From Rhodopirellula maiorica SM1 (GTDB lineage: Bacteria; Planctomycetota; Planctomycetia; Pirellulales; Pirellulaceae): a stretch of 34,675 bases of DNA. The notes under the pieces were generated by a model. It was not told the DNA's origin and made no database searches. It saw nothing but the letters and a program-made list of their open reading frames with translations. The DNA is taken from NCBI RefSeq assembly GCF_000346295.1, contig NZ_ANOG01001015.1:1-34675 (forward strand), written 5' to 3'. This document shows positions 1 through 7,158 of the stretch, piece by piece. Every line of letters starts with the position of its first letter. The first letter of the stretch is position 1. Both the position numbers and the translations under genes were made by a program.

Positions 1-1949
1 AAGTAACGCGAGATATGGAGTTCGCGGAGTTGGTCCGAGCGATCGGGCAGATTCGCCGAGGACAACATGATCAGCCGAGCGGTATCGTGAGGGAACTGCT
101 GGCGATACAGACGAGCCAACTCGAAACCGTCCATCTCAGGCATCATGCAGTCGAGCACAATCAGCTGAAACGGTTGCTTAGCAGAATTGGCATCGCGCAC
201 TCGCTGTAACGCATTCTTGCCGCCGTCGACCAGCGTCGGCTTGAACCCCCAGACCACAAAAATCTCTTCTAAAATTCGACGATTCACCGGATTGTCATCG
301 ACGATCAACACCCGTGTCCCCGCCAATTGTCGCAGCTGCCGATCGGGCGACGCTTGCGTGGCGGCAACCGGGAAGGGGGTTGCAAACCAGAACGTCGTGC
401 CTTTGCCGACTTCGCTTTCGACCTCTAACTTGCCTTTCATCAAATCGATCAACTGCCGTGAAATGGCAAGCCCGAGACCGGTCCCACCAAACCGACGCGT
501 GGTCGACGAGTCGGCTTGCGTAAATGCTTCGAGCACCGATTGGATCTTGTCCTCAGGGATTCCAATGCCGGTGTCGGATACTTGAAAGCGGAGCCAAAGC
601 GTTTGTTGATCGGCGGCTTCACCCCGCTTCGTTGGTCGCTTAGGTGTCGGATCGGTTTCGTGAACCGCCGGCATCGGCTCGGTCGTGTTGACGTCGACAA
701 GAACATGCCCCGTCTCGGTAAACTTGATCGCATTTCCGATTAAATTCACCAGCACTTGCCGCAACCGTCCGGGGTCACCCATCAAACGACTCGGCACATC
801 AGGAGCGATGCGACAAAGCAGCTCGAGATTCTTTTCGGAAGCTTTTACCGACAGCGTCTGGCCCGCTTTTTCAATCACGTCACGTGTAGAAAAAGGGATC
901 GACTCGAGCTCAAGCCGATTGGCTTCGATCTTGGAAAAGTCGAGAATTTCGTTCAACAATCGCAGTAACGAGTCGGCAGAATCGCGAACCAGCGTATTGT
1001 AATCACGTTGTTCGGGCGTCAGATCGGATTGGGCTAACAGCTCGGACATCCCGATGATTGCATTCATCGGCGTGCGGATCTCGTGGCTCATATTGGCCAA
1101 AAAATTGCTCTTGGCCTCATTCGCTTTGGTGGCGACGTCCCGCGCCTCGCGAAGCTGTTGTTGAGACTTGGTCAATTCGGTGATATCGCGGCTGATCCCG
1201 AAGGTGCCGATAATTTTTCCCGACTCATCACGAAACGGCATTTTGGTCGACAGGCACCACGTGTCGTCACGGTCGGCCCACGTTTCACGCTCGATGCGAT
1301 CCACCAGGGCTTCACCGCTTTGCATCACCCGCAATTCGTCTTTGCGAGCCAACAGCGCATGTTCGGATGTAAAGATGTCCGAGTCATTTTTGCCGACGAC
1401 GTCACTTGCGTTTTCCATCGCAAACTTCTTCGCCATCGCATTGCTGATTCTTAGAAAGCGACTCTCGGTGTCTTTGAAATAGATCGAATCGGGGATGTTA
1501 TCCAACAGCGTCTTCAGCAGGCTCTGTTCATGTCGCAACTCTTTTTCGGCAACGATCCGCTCGGTCACATCCCAGAACATCACCTGAATGCCGATCACCT
1601 TTTCTTGGCTGTCCTTGATCGGACACTTCATCCGCTCGATCCAGCGAGGGCTGCCATCGGTGGAAATCGTTTCTTCGATGCTATGCATCGCCTCGCCACT
1701 TCGCATCACGACCTGGTCGTCGGCAACGTAGCTGGCTGCAAGATGGACAGGAAACAGGTCGAAGTCGTCTTTGTTCAGGATGGAGGCGAGCGATTGACCT
1801 CGTACTTCGAGATACTTTTTGTTGGCAAACAGCCGCCGTCCTTCGGTATCTTTGATCAGCAAACTGACCGGCAGCGCATCGGCGAGCGCCTGGTACGTCG
1901 AGCGTGCATCTGCAAACACGCGTTCAAGGTATCCGCTGTCCTGAGCCAT
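1..1949 (-). CDS. Hybrid sensor histidine kinase, PAS-PAS-HisKA-HATPase-REC (3' end cut by window)
   Basis: I translated the minus strand by hand from an ATG at 1949; the frame stays open to base 1, giving about 649 residues without a stop. It has no obvious membrane segment, so it is probably a cytosolic sensor. Two PAS domains lie at about 15-130 and 140-260, each ending in a PAC-like segment (FWDVTE, SRDITE). The HisKA H-box SHEIRTPMN places the phospho-accepting His at 289. The ATPase domain has the N-box around Asn406, G1 DTGIGIP at 459-465 and GGTGLGLAIS at 488-497. A receiver starts near 545, with the acid pair Asp551/Asp552 and phospho-acceptor Asp600; the window ends inside it, so a further receiver or Hpt domain could follow. 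An in-frame stop lies shortly upstream of the chosen ATG. The M42 peptidase gene upstream ends 51 bases away on the same strand, so the two may be co-transcribed. The signal sensed cannot be told. Confidence 0.93.
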   Translation of the reverse strand, partial: MAQDSGYLERVFADARSTYQALADALPVSLLIKDTEGRRLFANKKYLEVRGQSLASILNKDDFDLFPVHLAASYVADDQVVMRSGEAMHSIEETISTDGSPRWIERMKCPIKDSQEKVIGIQVMFWDVTERIVAEKELRHEQSLLKTLLDNIPDSIYFKDTESRFLRISNAMAKKFAMENASDVVGKNDSDIFTSEHALLARKDELRVMQSGEALVDRIERETWADRDDTWCLSTKMPFRDESGKIIGTFGISRDITELTKSQQQLREARDVATKANEAKSNFLANMSHEIRTPMNAIIGMSELLAQSDLTPEQRDYNTLVRDSADSLLRLLNEILDFSKIEANRLELESIPFSTRDVIEKAGQTLSVKASEKNLELLCRIAPDVPSRLMGDPGRLRQVLVNLIGNAIKFTETGHVLVDVNTTEPMPAVHETDPTPKRPTKRGEAADQQTLWLRFQVSDTGIGIPEDKIQSVLEAFTQADSSTTRRFGGTGLGLAISRQLIDLMKGKLEVESEVGKGTTFWFATPFPVAATQASPDRQLRQLAGTRVLIVDDNPVNRRILEEIFVVWGFKPTLVDGGKNALQRVRDANSAKQPFQLIVLDCMMPEMDGFELARLYRQQFPHDTARLIMLSSANLPDRSDQLRELHISRY

Positions 1950-2000
1950 AAACCGCCATCCACTCCCATCACTGCTCGAATTGCAATCAAGCAATCTTTA

Positions 2001-3068
2001 CTATGATGGAATAAAATCGTCATCCAATGTTAAGGATTGTGCGAACTTTGCTAACAATTCGGCAACATGGTCGATATCGGACAACGAAACGACCTCCACC
2101 GCTGAGTGCATGTATCGATTTGGAATCGAGACGAGCCCGGTCGCCACCCCTCCGCCGTGGGTTTGCAGCACATTCGCGTCGTTGGGTGTCGCTCGGCCAA
2201 TGGCGGCGAGCTGGTAGGGGATTGAGTTTTTTTCCGCCAACTGAATCAACCGGTCTGCCACTTTGGCATTGATATTCGGACCGCGGAAAATCACCGGGCC
2301 ACGGCCGAGGCGGATATCGCCTTGCTGTTGTTTTTCGATCGTGGGGCAATCCGATGCATGAGTCACGTCCACCGCGATGGCGACATCCGGATTGATACTG
2401 CCCGCTGCCGTCTTGGCTCCGCGAAGCCCTATTTCTTCCTGAACGGTCGAGACACTATGCAGGTGACAGCGAAGCGAGTCGACCGAGGTCGATGCGCGAC
2501 GCAGCGCTTCCATGACGGTCCACATCCCGGTTTTGTTGTCCATCCCGGGCCCGCTGACCAGATCACCCAGCAGCGGTCGGTAGCTGAGATCCAAAGTTAC
2601 CGGGTCGCCGATGCGAACCAATTGCCTTGCTTCGGCCTCGTCTTTGGCACCAATATCGAGCCACATTTCCTTGAGCTGAACGACCTGCTTTCGCTCTTGA
2701 TCGTTGAGCAAGTGAATGGGTTTGCGGCTGATCACTGCAGGTACGGGGCCGCCGGCGGTCCAAATCGTCATCGATTGGCCAATCAATTGCTGTGGGTCCC
2801 AGCCACCAATCGTTTGGGCGTAGAGGAATCCTAATTCATCGATATGCGAGATCAGCATCCCAATTTGGTCGCAGTGACCGGCATACATCAACCGCGGCCC
2901 CGACAAATCACCAACGCTGGCGATCAAGTTTCCGTGCACATCCGAACGGACGTTGTCGGCGAAGGGGCGGATGTAGTCGCGAATCAGCGACTGGATCGGC
3001 TCTTCAAACCCCGACGGGCTGGGGGTTTCGATCGCGGACCGAAAGAAGGCGTGCTCAGCGTCTTGCAT
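2001..3068 (-). CDS. M42 family metallo-aminopeptidase
   Basis: This 355-residue protein has the ligand pattern of the M42 (glutamyl aminopeptidase / FrvX-like) family of cytosolic di-zinc exopeptidases that trim short peptides. Visible motifs are GHCDQIG with His65 and Asp67, MDNKTG with the bridging Asp177, QEEIGLRGA with general base Glu211 and ligand Glu212, AVDVTHASD with Asp234, and RYMHSAVE with His321. Length is normal for the family (340-360). The usual AHxDE near the first ligand reads GHCDQ here, a mild change. The ATG at 3068 has only a weak GGAAA upstream. It lies 51 bases upstream of the hybrid kinase gene on the same strand, so the pair may share a promoter in the spacer above 3068; nothing else suggests a functional link. 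Substrate is not predictable, since related enzymes have been annotated as endoglucanase or tetrahedral aminopeptidase. Confidence 0.92.
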   Translation of the reverse strand: MQDAEHAFFRSAIETPSPSGFEEPIQSLIRDYIRPFADNVRSDVHGNLIASVGDLSGPRLMYAGHCDQIGMLISHIDELGFLYAQTIGGWDPQQLIGQSMTIWTAGGPVPAVISRKPIHLLNDQERKQVVQLKEMWLDIGAKDEAEARQLVRIGDPVTLDLSYRPLLGDLVSGPGMDNKTGMWTVMEALRRASTSVDSLRCHLHSVSTVQEEIGLRGAKTAAGSINPDVAIAVDVTHASDCPTIEKQQQGDIRLGRGPVIFRGPNINAKVADRLIQLAEKNSIPYQLAAIGRATPNDANVLQTHGGGVATGLVSIPNRYMHSAVEVVSLSDIDHVAELLAKFAQSLTLDDDFIPS

Positions 3069-3952
3069 TGAAAAGGTTTCCGTGGATGTCGGTGAATGCT
3101 ATCGAGCGATAGAGAAAGCGAATGAGGCCGAAGTGCGATTTTTTAGGGGGCATTCAAATCGATTTCGTGGGCAAAGTTTAGCGGAACCGCAAAGCGAGCG
3201 GGTAGACTAGAGTAAAAGAGGAAACAGAAGCAGCTCTTGCGAACGTGATGTCGCATCAAAAAACTTGAGGGAAGTTCGCCACGAAACAACGTTTTCTTCG
3301 ATCTTTTCCCTTGTTTTGGCAGCTCCGAAGGGTCAGTTCGATAACGCAATTCCCAAAAAACGATTGAGCCTAAAAATTTTTTTATGGTTAATTCGAACGG
3401 GACAGCAAGTGACTTGGCACGTCTTCAGTGCGTCGAAAGCGTGAGAAACGCAAGAGTTTTTGCAGAACATCCCTGGTGGGCGTTGTGGTCGTCAAAACGC
3501 TCTTGACAGGCGAAACCGTTGATACTGCTTTTTCGAGATCAAACGCACTAAAGAGTTGACCCTGAATTACTCGACATTAACTCTCGGATCGAGGTGTCTT
3601 TTCTTGACGCGTCGAACACTGCGATTTTTTTGATTCTTCAAAAGCATTGCAGCGATTCTTCGTGAAGAGCAACCAAGACATTAGCCTCGATCTACCCAGG
3701 GGGGAATCTGGGAAACGCGATCACCAAAACCATGTTGCATCCGTGTGCTTGGATTGGAGATCCGCGAGTACGAACGACCATTATGGCTTAGGTTTGCAAT
3801 CCACAGCGAACAAACATCCTTGTTACTTCGGCAAGGGGGTTCGGTGCGTTGGGGGTCCAATCCGGCGATAACGGTTTGTCACGACGGCTCGCAGCTTCTA
3901 TCCCCTGAAAAACGATCTCATGTGAATGGGTTCGCCTAATTTTTAATAAACA
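3069..3952. other. Long intergenic spacer without a convincing gene
   Basis: About 880 bases separate the divergent M42 peptidase and the HTH regulator. Open frames here (for example 3143-3349 minus and 3647-3871 plus) lack ribosome binding sites and recognisable composition. The spacer is AT-richer than the genes, with A and T tracts near 3365-3385. A TTGACA at about 3504 is the only strong minus-35-like hexamer I saw, without a good minus-10 at the right distance. The promoters of both flanking genes should lie here or in the adjoining leader. Confidence 0.5.
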
Positions 3953-4143
3953 AACCGCGAGGAATCCCGCTCGGTTAGCGTCGCAGGATGCGAGCCGGCT
4001 GGCCCGACCCAGCGTTAATCATGACTGTAACTTTGTCTTCGTAACCCACTACGAAAACAAGACAACCGACTCAGGACCGGTTGAACAGGAAATGAAGGAC
4101 GAACAAGGCCGCTAGATCAATGGTTACCGACGCACCATTGGTC
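3953..4143 (+). promoter_or_regulatory. Hairpin-rich putative 5' leader of the HTH-receiver regulator gene
   Basis: Six small inverted repeats follow one another upstream of the ATG at 4181. They are AACCG/CGGTT (3953-3957, 3972-3976), TCGCA/TGCGA with a 3-base loop (3981-3993), GCTGG/CCAGC (3998-4013), TTCGT/ACGAA near 4037-4055, CAACCG/CGGTTG (4063-4083) and a 10-pair stem with one G-U pair (4115-4143, core CAATGGT/ACCATTG). The last lies 37 bases before the start codon. This looks like a structured mRNA leader or a small RNA. It matches no riboswitch class I can name, and no transcription start is evident. Some of the short stems may be chance. Confidence 0.35.
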
Positions 4144-4180
4144 GAGGGAAAATTAAACGAGGCGTTATGGAGTACCTAGT

Positions 4181-4753
4181 ATGAAGGTCTTCACAACTGG
4201 ACAGGTCGCCAAGATCTGTAAAGTAGCACCCCGAACTGTATCTAAATGGTTCGATTCGGGACGATTAAAAGGTTATCGCATTCCAGGATCTCAGGACCGA
4301 CGCATTCCGCGTGAGTACCTGATCAAGTTCTTGAAGGAACACGGTATGCCCCTGGGTGACTTGGAAGACGAAGCGATGGCAAAATGCCTGATCGTCGCCC
4401 AAGACCAGGTGCTGATCGAGAACCTCAAGCGTGAACTTCCACCCGAAAAAGCATTCAAAGTGGCTGTGGCCGCGAGCGGTTTCGAAGCGGGAATTCAAGC
4501 GGAAAGCTTCAATCCAGACTGTATCATCGTCGACTTCTCGATCGGTAAGATCGAAGCGGTTCAGATTTGCCAAAATCTCCGCAAGAACATCGACTTCACC
4601 GATATCGTGCTGATTGCTCTGCTTCCCGATGATGGGCAACCGATGAGCTTCGACCGAAGCAGCATCAATGAGACGTTCAAGAAGCCATTCGACGCGCATC
4701 TGCTCGCCGAACGCCTGCGAACACTCGTCGGAAGCAAGAAAGAATTAGTCTAG
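4181..4753 (+). CDS. Helix-turn-helix DNA-binding protein with C-terminal receiver-like domain
   Basis: The 190-residue protein starts with a MerR/BldC/excisionase-type winged helix (residues 1-55: TGQVAKICKVAPRTVSKWFDSGRLKGY, then the RRIPREYLIKFL wing and helix). Residues 67-185 follow the receiver fold. In the receiver part Asp118 (IIVDFS) sits where the phospho-acceptor belongs and Lys168 in a KPF motif matches the conserved Lys. However, the acidic pair is reduced to Asp75 and the switch Thr/Ser position after strand 4 is Ala146. Phosphorylation is therefore doubtful and the domain may respond by dimerisation or ligand. The order (DNA-binding domain first) is the reverse of ordinary response regulators. 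It is a single-gene unit with a long leader and a strong terminator at 4824-4861. I infer a transcription factor; its targets are unknown. Confidence 0.85.
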   Translation: MKVFTTGQVAKICKVAPRTVSKWFDSGRLKGYRIPGSQDRRIPREYLIKFLKEHGMPLGDLEDEAMAKCLIVAQDQVLIENLKRELPPEKAFKVAVAASGFEAGIQAESFNPDCIIVDFSIGKIEAVQICQNLRKNIDFTDIVLIALLPDDGQPMSFDRSSINETFKKPFDAHLLAERLRTLVGSKKELV

Positions 4754-4823
4754 TCAGCAAACAATGGCGGCTGAAGCAAGTCGGTTCGCCGCTGATAGAT
4801 GATCCTGAATGCCTCGATCAAAG

Positions 4824-4861
4824 ACGTCGCACACCATCCCGAGGTGTGCGACGTTTTTTTA
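4824..4861 (+). terminator. Rho-independent terminator after the HTH-receiver gene
   Basis: A perfect 12-pair stem (4824-4835 with 4843-4854), a 7-base loop and a run of Ts to 4861 followed by an AT-rich stretch. It lies 70 bases after the stop at 4753 and before moaC, so moaC needs its own promoter. Confidence 0.93.
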
Positions 4862-4993
4862 TTTTACCAGCTAAACTGGCGGCCTAGTCGCGATAAAATT
4901 TATCGCTTTGCAATCGGTCGGCCTTTACCATCGGTCTTCCCTTTCCATCGGTCTGACTGAGCCCTCGATTTTGACTCGCAACGGGACTGACTC

Positions 4994-5491
4994 TTGTCTC
5001 ACTTTGACGACGCAGGCAACGCCCACATGGTCGACGTCTCGGCCAAACCCGTGACGGTGCGCGAAGCGATCGCGTCGGCCGAAATCATCATGGCAGCCGC
5101 TACCGCCGATGTGATCCGAGGATCCAAAGCCGCCAAAGGCGACGTGCTGGCCGTGGCTCGGCTCGCCGCGATCCAGGCGACCAAATTGACCTCGCAATTG
5201 ATCCCGCTGTGCCATGCGATCCCGATCGAATCGGTCAGTGTCGATTTCGACTGGAAAGCAAACAGTGAATCAAGCTCTCACGCCGGAGAGCAGCAATCGA
5301 TTCTGGTCTGCCATGTCCACGTGCGAACATCCGCAAAGACCGGGGTCGAGATGGAAGCGATGACGGCGGCTTCGATCGCCGCGTTGACGGTTTATGACAT
5401 GGTCAAATCGATCGACCGCGGAATCGAGATCGGACCCGTCGTGTTGGAAGCAAAATCCGGCGGCAAATCGGGCGATTACCGTCGCCAATAA
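4994..5491 (+). CDS. moaC: Cyclic pyranopterin monophosphate synthase MoaC
   Basis: MoaC acts with MoaA in the first step of molybdenum cofactor synthesis, turning the GTP-derived 3',8-cyclo intermediate into cyclic pyranopterin monophosphate in the cytosol. The 165 residues align along the family: AHMVDVSAK at 10-18, KGDV with Lys48, LIPLCH with His74, KTGVEMEA at 115-122, LTVYDMVK with Asp135 and Lys138, and AKSGGKSGD near the end. All active-site positions expected from E. coli MoaC are present. The start is TTG at 4994: an in-frame TGA sits two codons upstream, and the first ATG is codon 11 or so, which would remove part of the conserved AxGxAHMVDVS start. No other cofactor gene is nearby. 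A shared transcript with the polyprenyl synthase 240 bases downstream is possible but not shown. Confidence 0.96.
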   Translation: MSHFDDAGNAHMVDVSAKPVTVREAIASAEIIMAAATADVIRGSKAAKGDVLAVARLAAIQATKLTSQLIPLCHAIPIESVSVDFDWKANSESSSHAGEQQSILVCHVHVRTSAKTGVEMEAMTAASIAALTVYDMVKSIDRGIEIGPVVLEAKSGGKSGDYRRQ

Positions 5492-5730
5492 AGGCAGCCA
5501 TTAGGGCGGAAACGCGGGGCCCGCATCTCCCCCAAAGGCGTCCAAATGGAGATTTCAAGGACGAAGCGTCCCAGCCATTGGTGGCAATCCCCTATCGCCA
5601 AAACGGCCTTTTGTTGCCAAGCTATGGCCGGAATTAACGTCGCGGCTAGATTTCGTTAAATTTCTAGCAAGCTAGCGGGGGGATTGTTGGTTGCTTCGCG
5701 TGCTTTATTGCGGTTCCATCGGAATGTGGT

Positions 5731-6867
5731 ATGCCGCATTGGCTCGTCCATCCTGTTTCACTCAACGGTTTCGCCGAAATGGATTCGACCTCAACCTTTC
5801 ACGCTGCTCAATCGACGACGGAAACTCATCGCGAATCTCGCCCTCGCGAATCCAAGGGGACCGAATCCAACGGGACCGCGACCTCGGGTGGCTTGGCCGA
5901 CCATTTCGCCCAGTTGTATGGACCGATCGCCGCAGAGCTTCTGCGTGTCGAAAAACGGTTCCATCAAGAGCTCCAATCGCCCTACGAGTCACTCGTTCCG
6001 GTACTTCGCCACGGCACTCAGTTAGGCGGAAAACGGCTACGGCCGGCGATGTTACTATTGACCGCTTCGGCCGTCGGATCGATCCGCGAGGACCATCTGG
6101 TGCTGGGGGTCGTGATTGAGATGGTGCATACGGCCACGTTGATCCACGACGACGTCCTTGACGATGCGGATACCCGCCGGCATGTGCCCACGGTCAATGC
6201 CAAGTGGAACAACCACACCAGCATCTTGTTGGGCGACTATCTTTTTGCCCAAAGTTTCCGTTTGGCGGCGACGTTGCCATCGACCGAAGCATGTCGCTGG
6301 ATCGGTGAAGCGGCACGGTTGGTGTGCGAAGGCGAAATGCGGCAAGTTTTGAAACGCGATGTTTTGGATATCGACGAAACGACCTACATCGAAATGATTC
6401 AGGGCAAGACCGCCGAACTTTGTCGAGTCGCCTGCCAATTGGGATCGCATTTCGCCGATGGCAGCCCCGAAGTCACCGCCTCGCTCGCCGAATACGGAGA
6501 CTCGCTTGGCATCGCCTTTCAGATTGCCGACGACTACCTCGACTTGTGGGGCAGCGACGAGCGAGTCGGAAAGACGCTCGGCACCGATCTTCAGCAAGGC
6601 AAAATCACCTTGCCAATCATCCGCCTTTTGCAAACCGCCGACGAAGCGAGACGTAATCAGATTTTACAATTGCTGGCCGAACCAAGTCGTCGCCGTACCG
6701 AAACGATCATGCCTTGGTTGGACCAAAGCGATGCTCGCGAATACACCCGAGAAACCGCTTTGCAATACCAGCGCAAAGCGATTGCGGCGCTTGGCGTGTT
6801 GGCGGAATCACCCGCCAAAGCGTCACTGAAAGCGATTGCCGAATTCGCCGTCAATCGCCGGTTCTAA
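5731..6867 (+). CDS. Long-chain trans-polyprenyl diphosphate synthase (IspB/HepT-like)
   Basis: This enzyme condenses isopentenyl diphosphate units into an all-trans prenyl chain, most likely the menaquinone tail. Hallmarks are GGKRLRP at 99-105, the first Asp-rich motif DDVLDD at 140-145, KTAEL near 226, the second motif DDYLD at 267-271 and KTLGTDLQQGKITLP at 281-295. A small Ala at position -5 before the first Asp motif (HTATLIHDD) is typical of long-chain enzymes such as IspB rather than farnesyl or geranylgeranyl synthases. It is 378 residues from the ATG at 5731, about 50 longer than the family; residues 1-55 are Ser/Thr/Glu-rich and not conserved in type. The ATG at 5779 (residue 17) is an equally possible start, and neither has a clear ribosome binding site. 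The exact chain length cannot be read from sequence. Confidence 0.94.
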   Translation: MPHWLVHPVSLNGFAEMDSTSTFHAAQSTTETHRESRPRESKGTESNGTATSGGLADHFAQLYGPIAAELLRVEKRFHQELQSPYESLVPVLRHGTQLGGKRLRPAMLLLTASAVGSIREDHLVLGVVIEMVHTATLIHDDVLDDADTRRHVPTVNAKWNNHTSILLGDYLFAQSFRLAATLPSTEACRWIGEAARLVCEGEMRQVLKRDVLDIDETTYIEMIQGKTAELCRVACQLGSHFADGSPEVTASLAEYGDSLGIAFQIADDYLDLWGSDERVGKTLGTDLQQGKITLPIIRLLQTADEARRNQILQLLAEPSRRRTETIMPWLDQSDAREYTRETALQYQRKAIAALGVLAESPAKASLKAIAEFAVNRRF

Positions 6868-6990
6868 GGATACTCATTCGCTTTCGAGCGAGCCGCTTGC
6901 GTTTAAGTGTCGTCGACACTGAGTCGCGGCGTGGGGCTAGCCGCTCGGTTGAGGCGAGTAAAACGTTCGGTTTAGACCGGGCGGCCCTGC

Positions 6991-7119
6991 GCCCAATGCC
7001 ATCTACCTTCTTAGTGGGACTCGCCAGAGTTCCTGGTGTTTCAACAGCAAAGATGGGAATTCTGGCGAATCCCACTACTTGAGCATCTCCAGTGATTGCC
7101 AAAGTAGATGGCATTGGGC
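6991..7119. repeat. Nested inverted repeat between convergent genes
   Basis: The outer arms are a 16-base exact inverted match (6991-7006 with 7104-7119). The inner arms, 7013-7032 and 7057-7076, match at 18 of 20 positions. The two pairs are nested about a common centre, giving a cruciform-like unit of about 129 bases. It lies between the 3' ends of the polyprenyl synthase and giant-protein genes. It could be a REP- or MITE-like element, a bidirectional terminator, or both. No transposase is nearby and I could not identify a target-site duplication. Confidence 0.8.
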
Positions 7120-7158
7120 TCGCGCCGCTCCGCTATAAAAAGTTCTGTTTCGCGGCGG

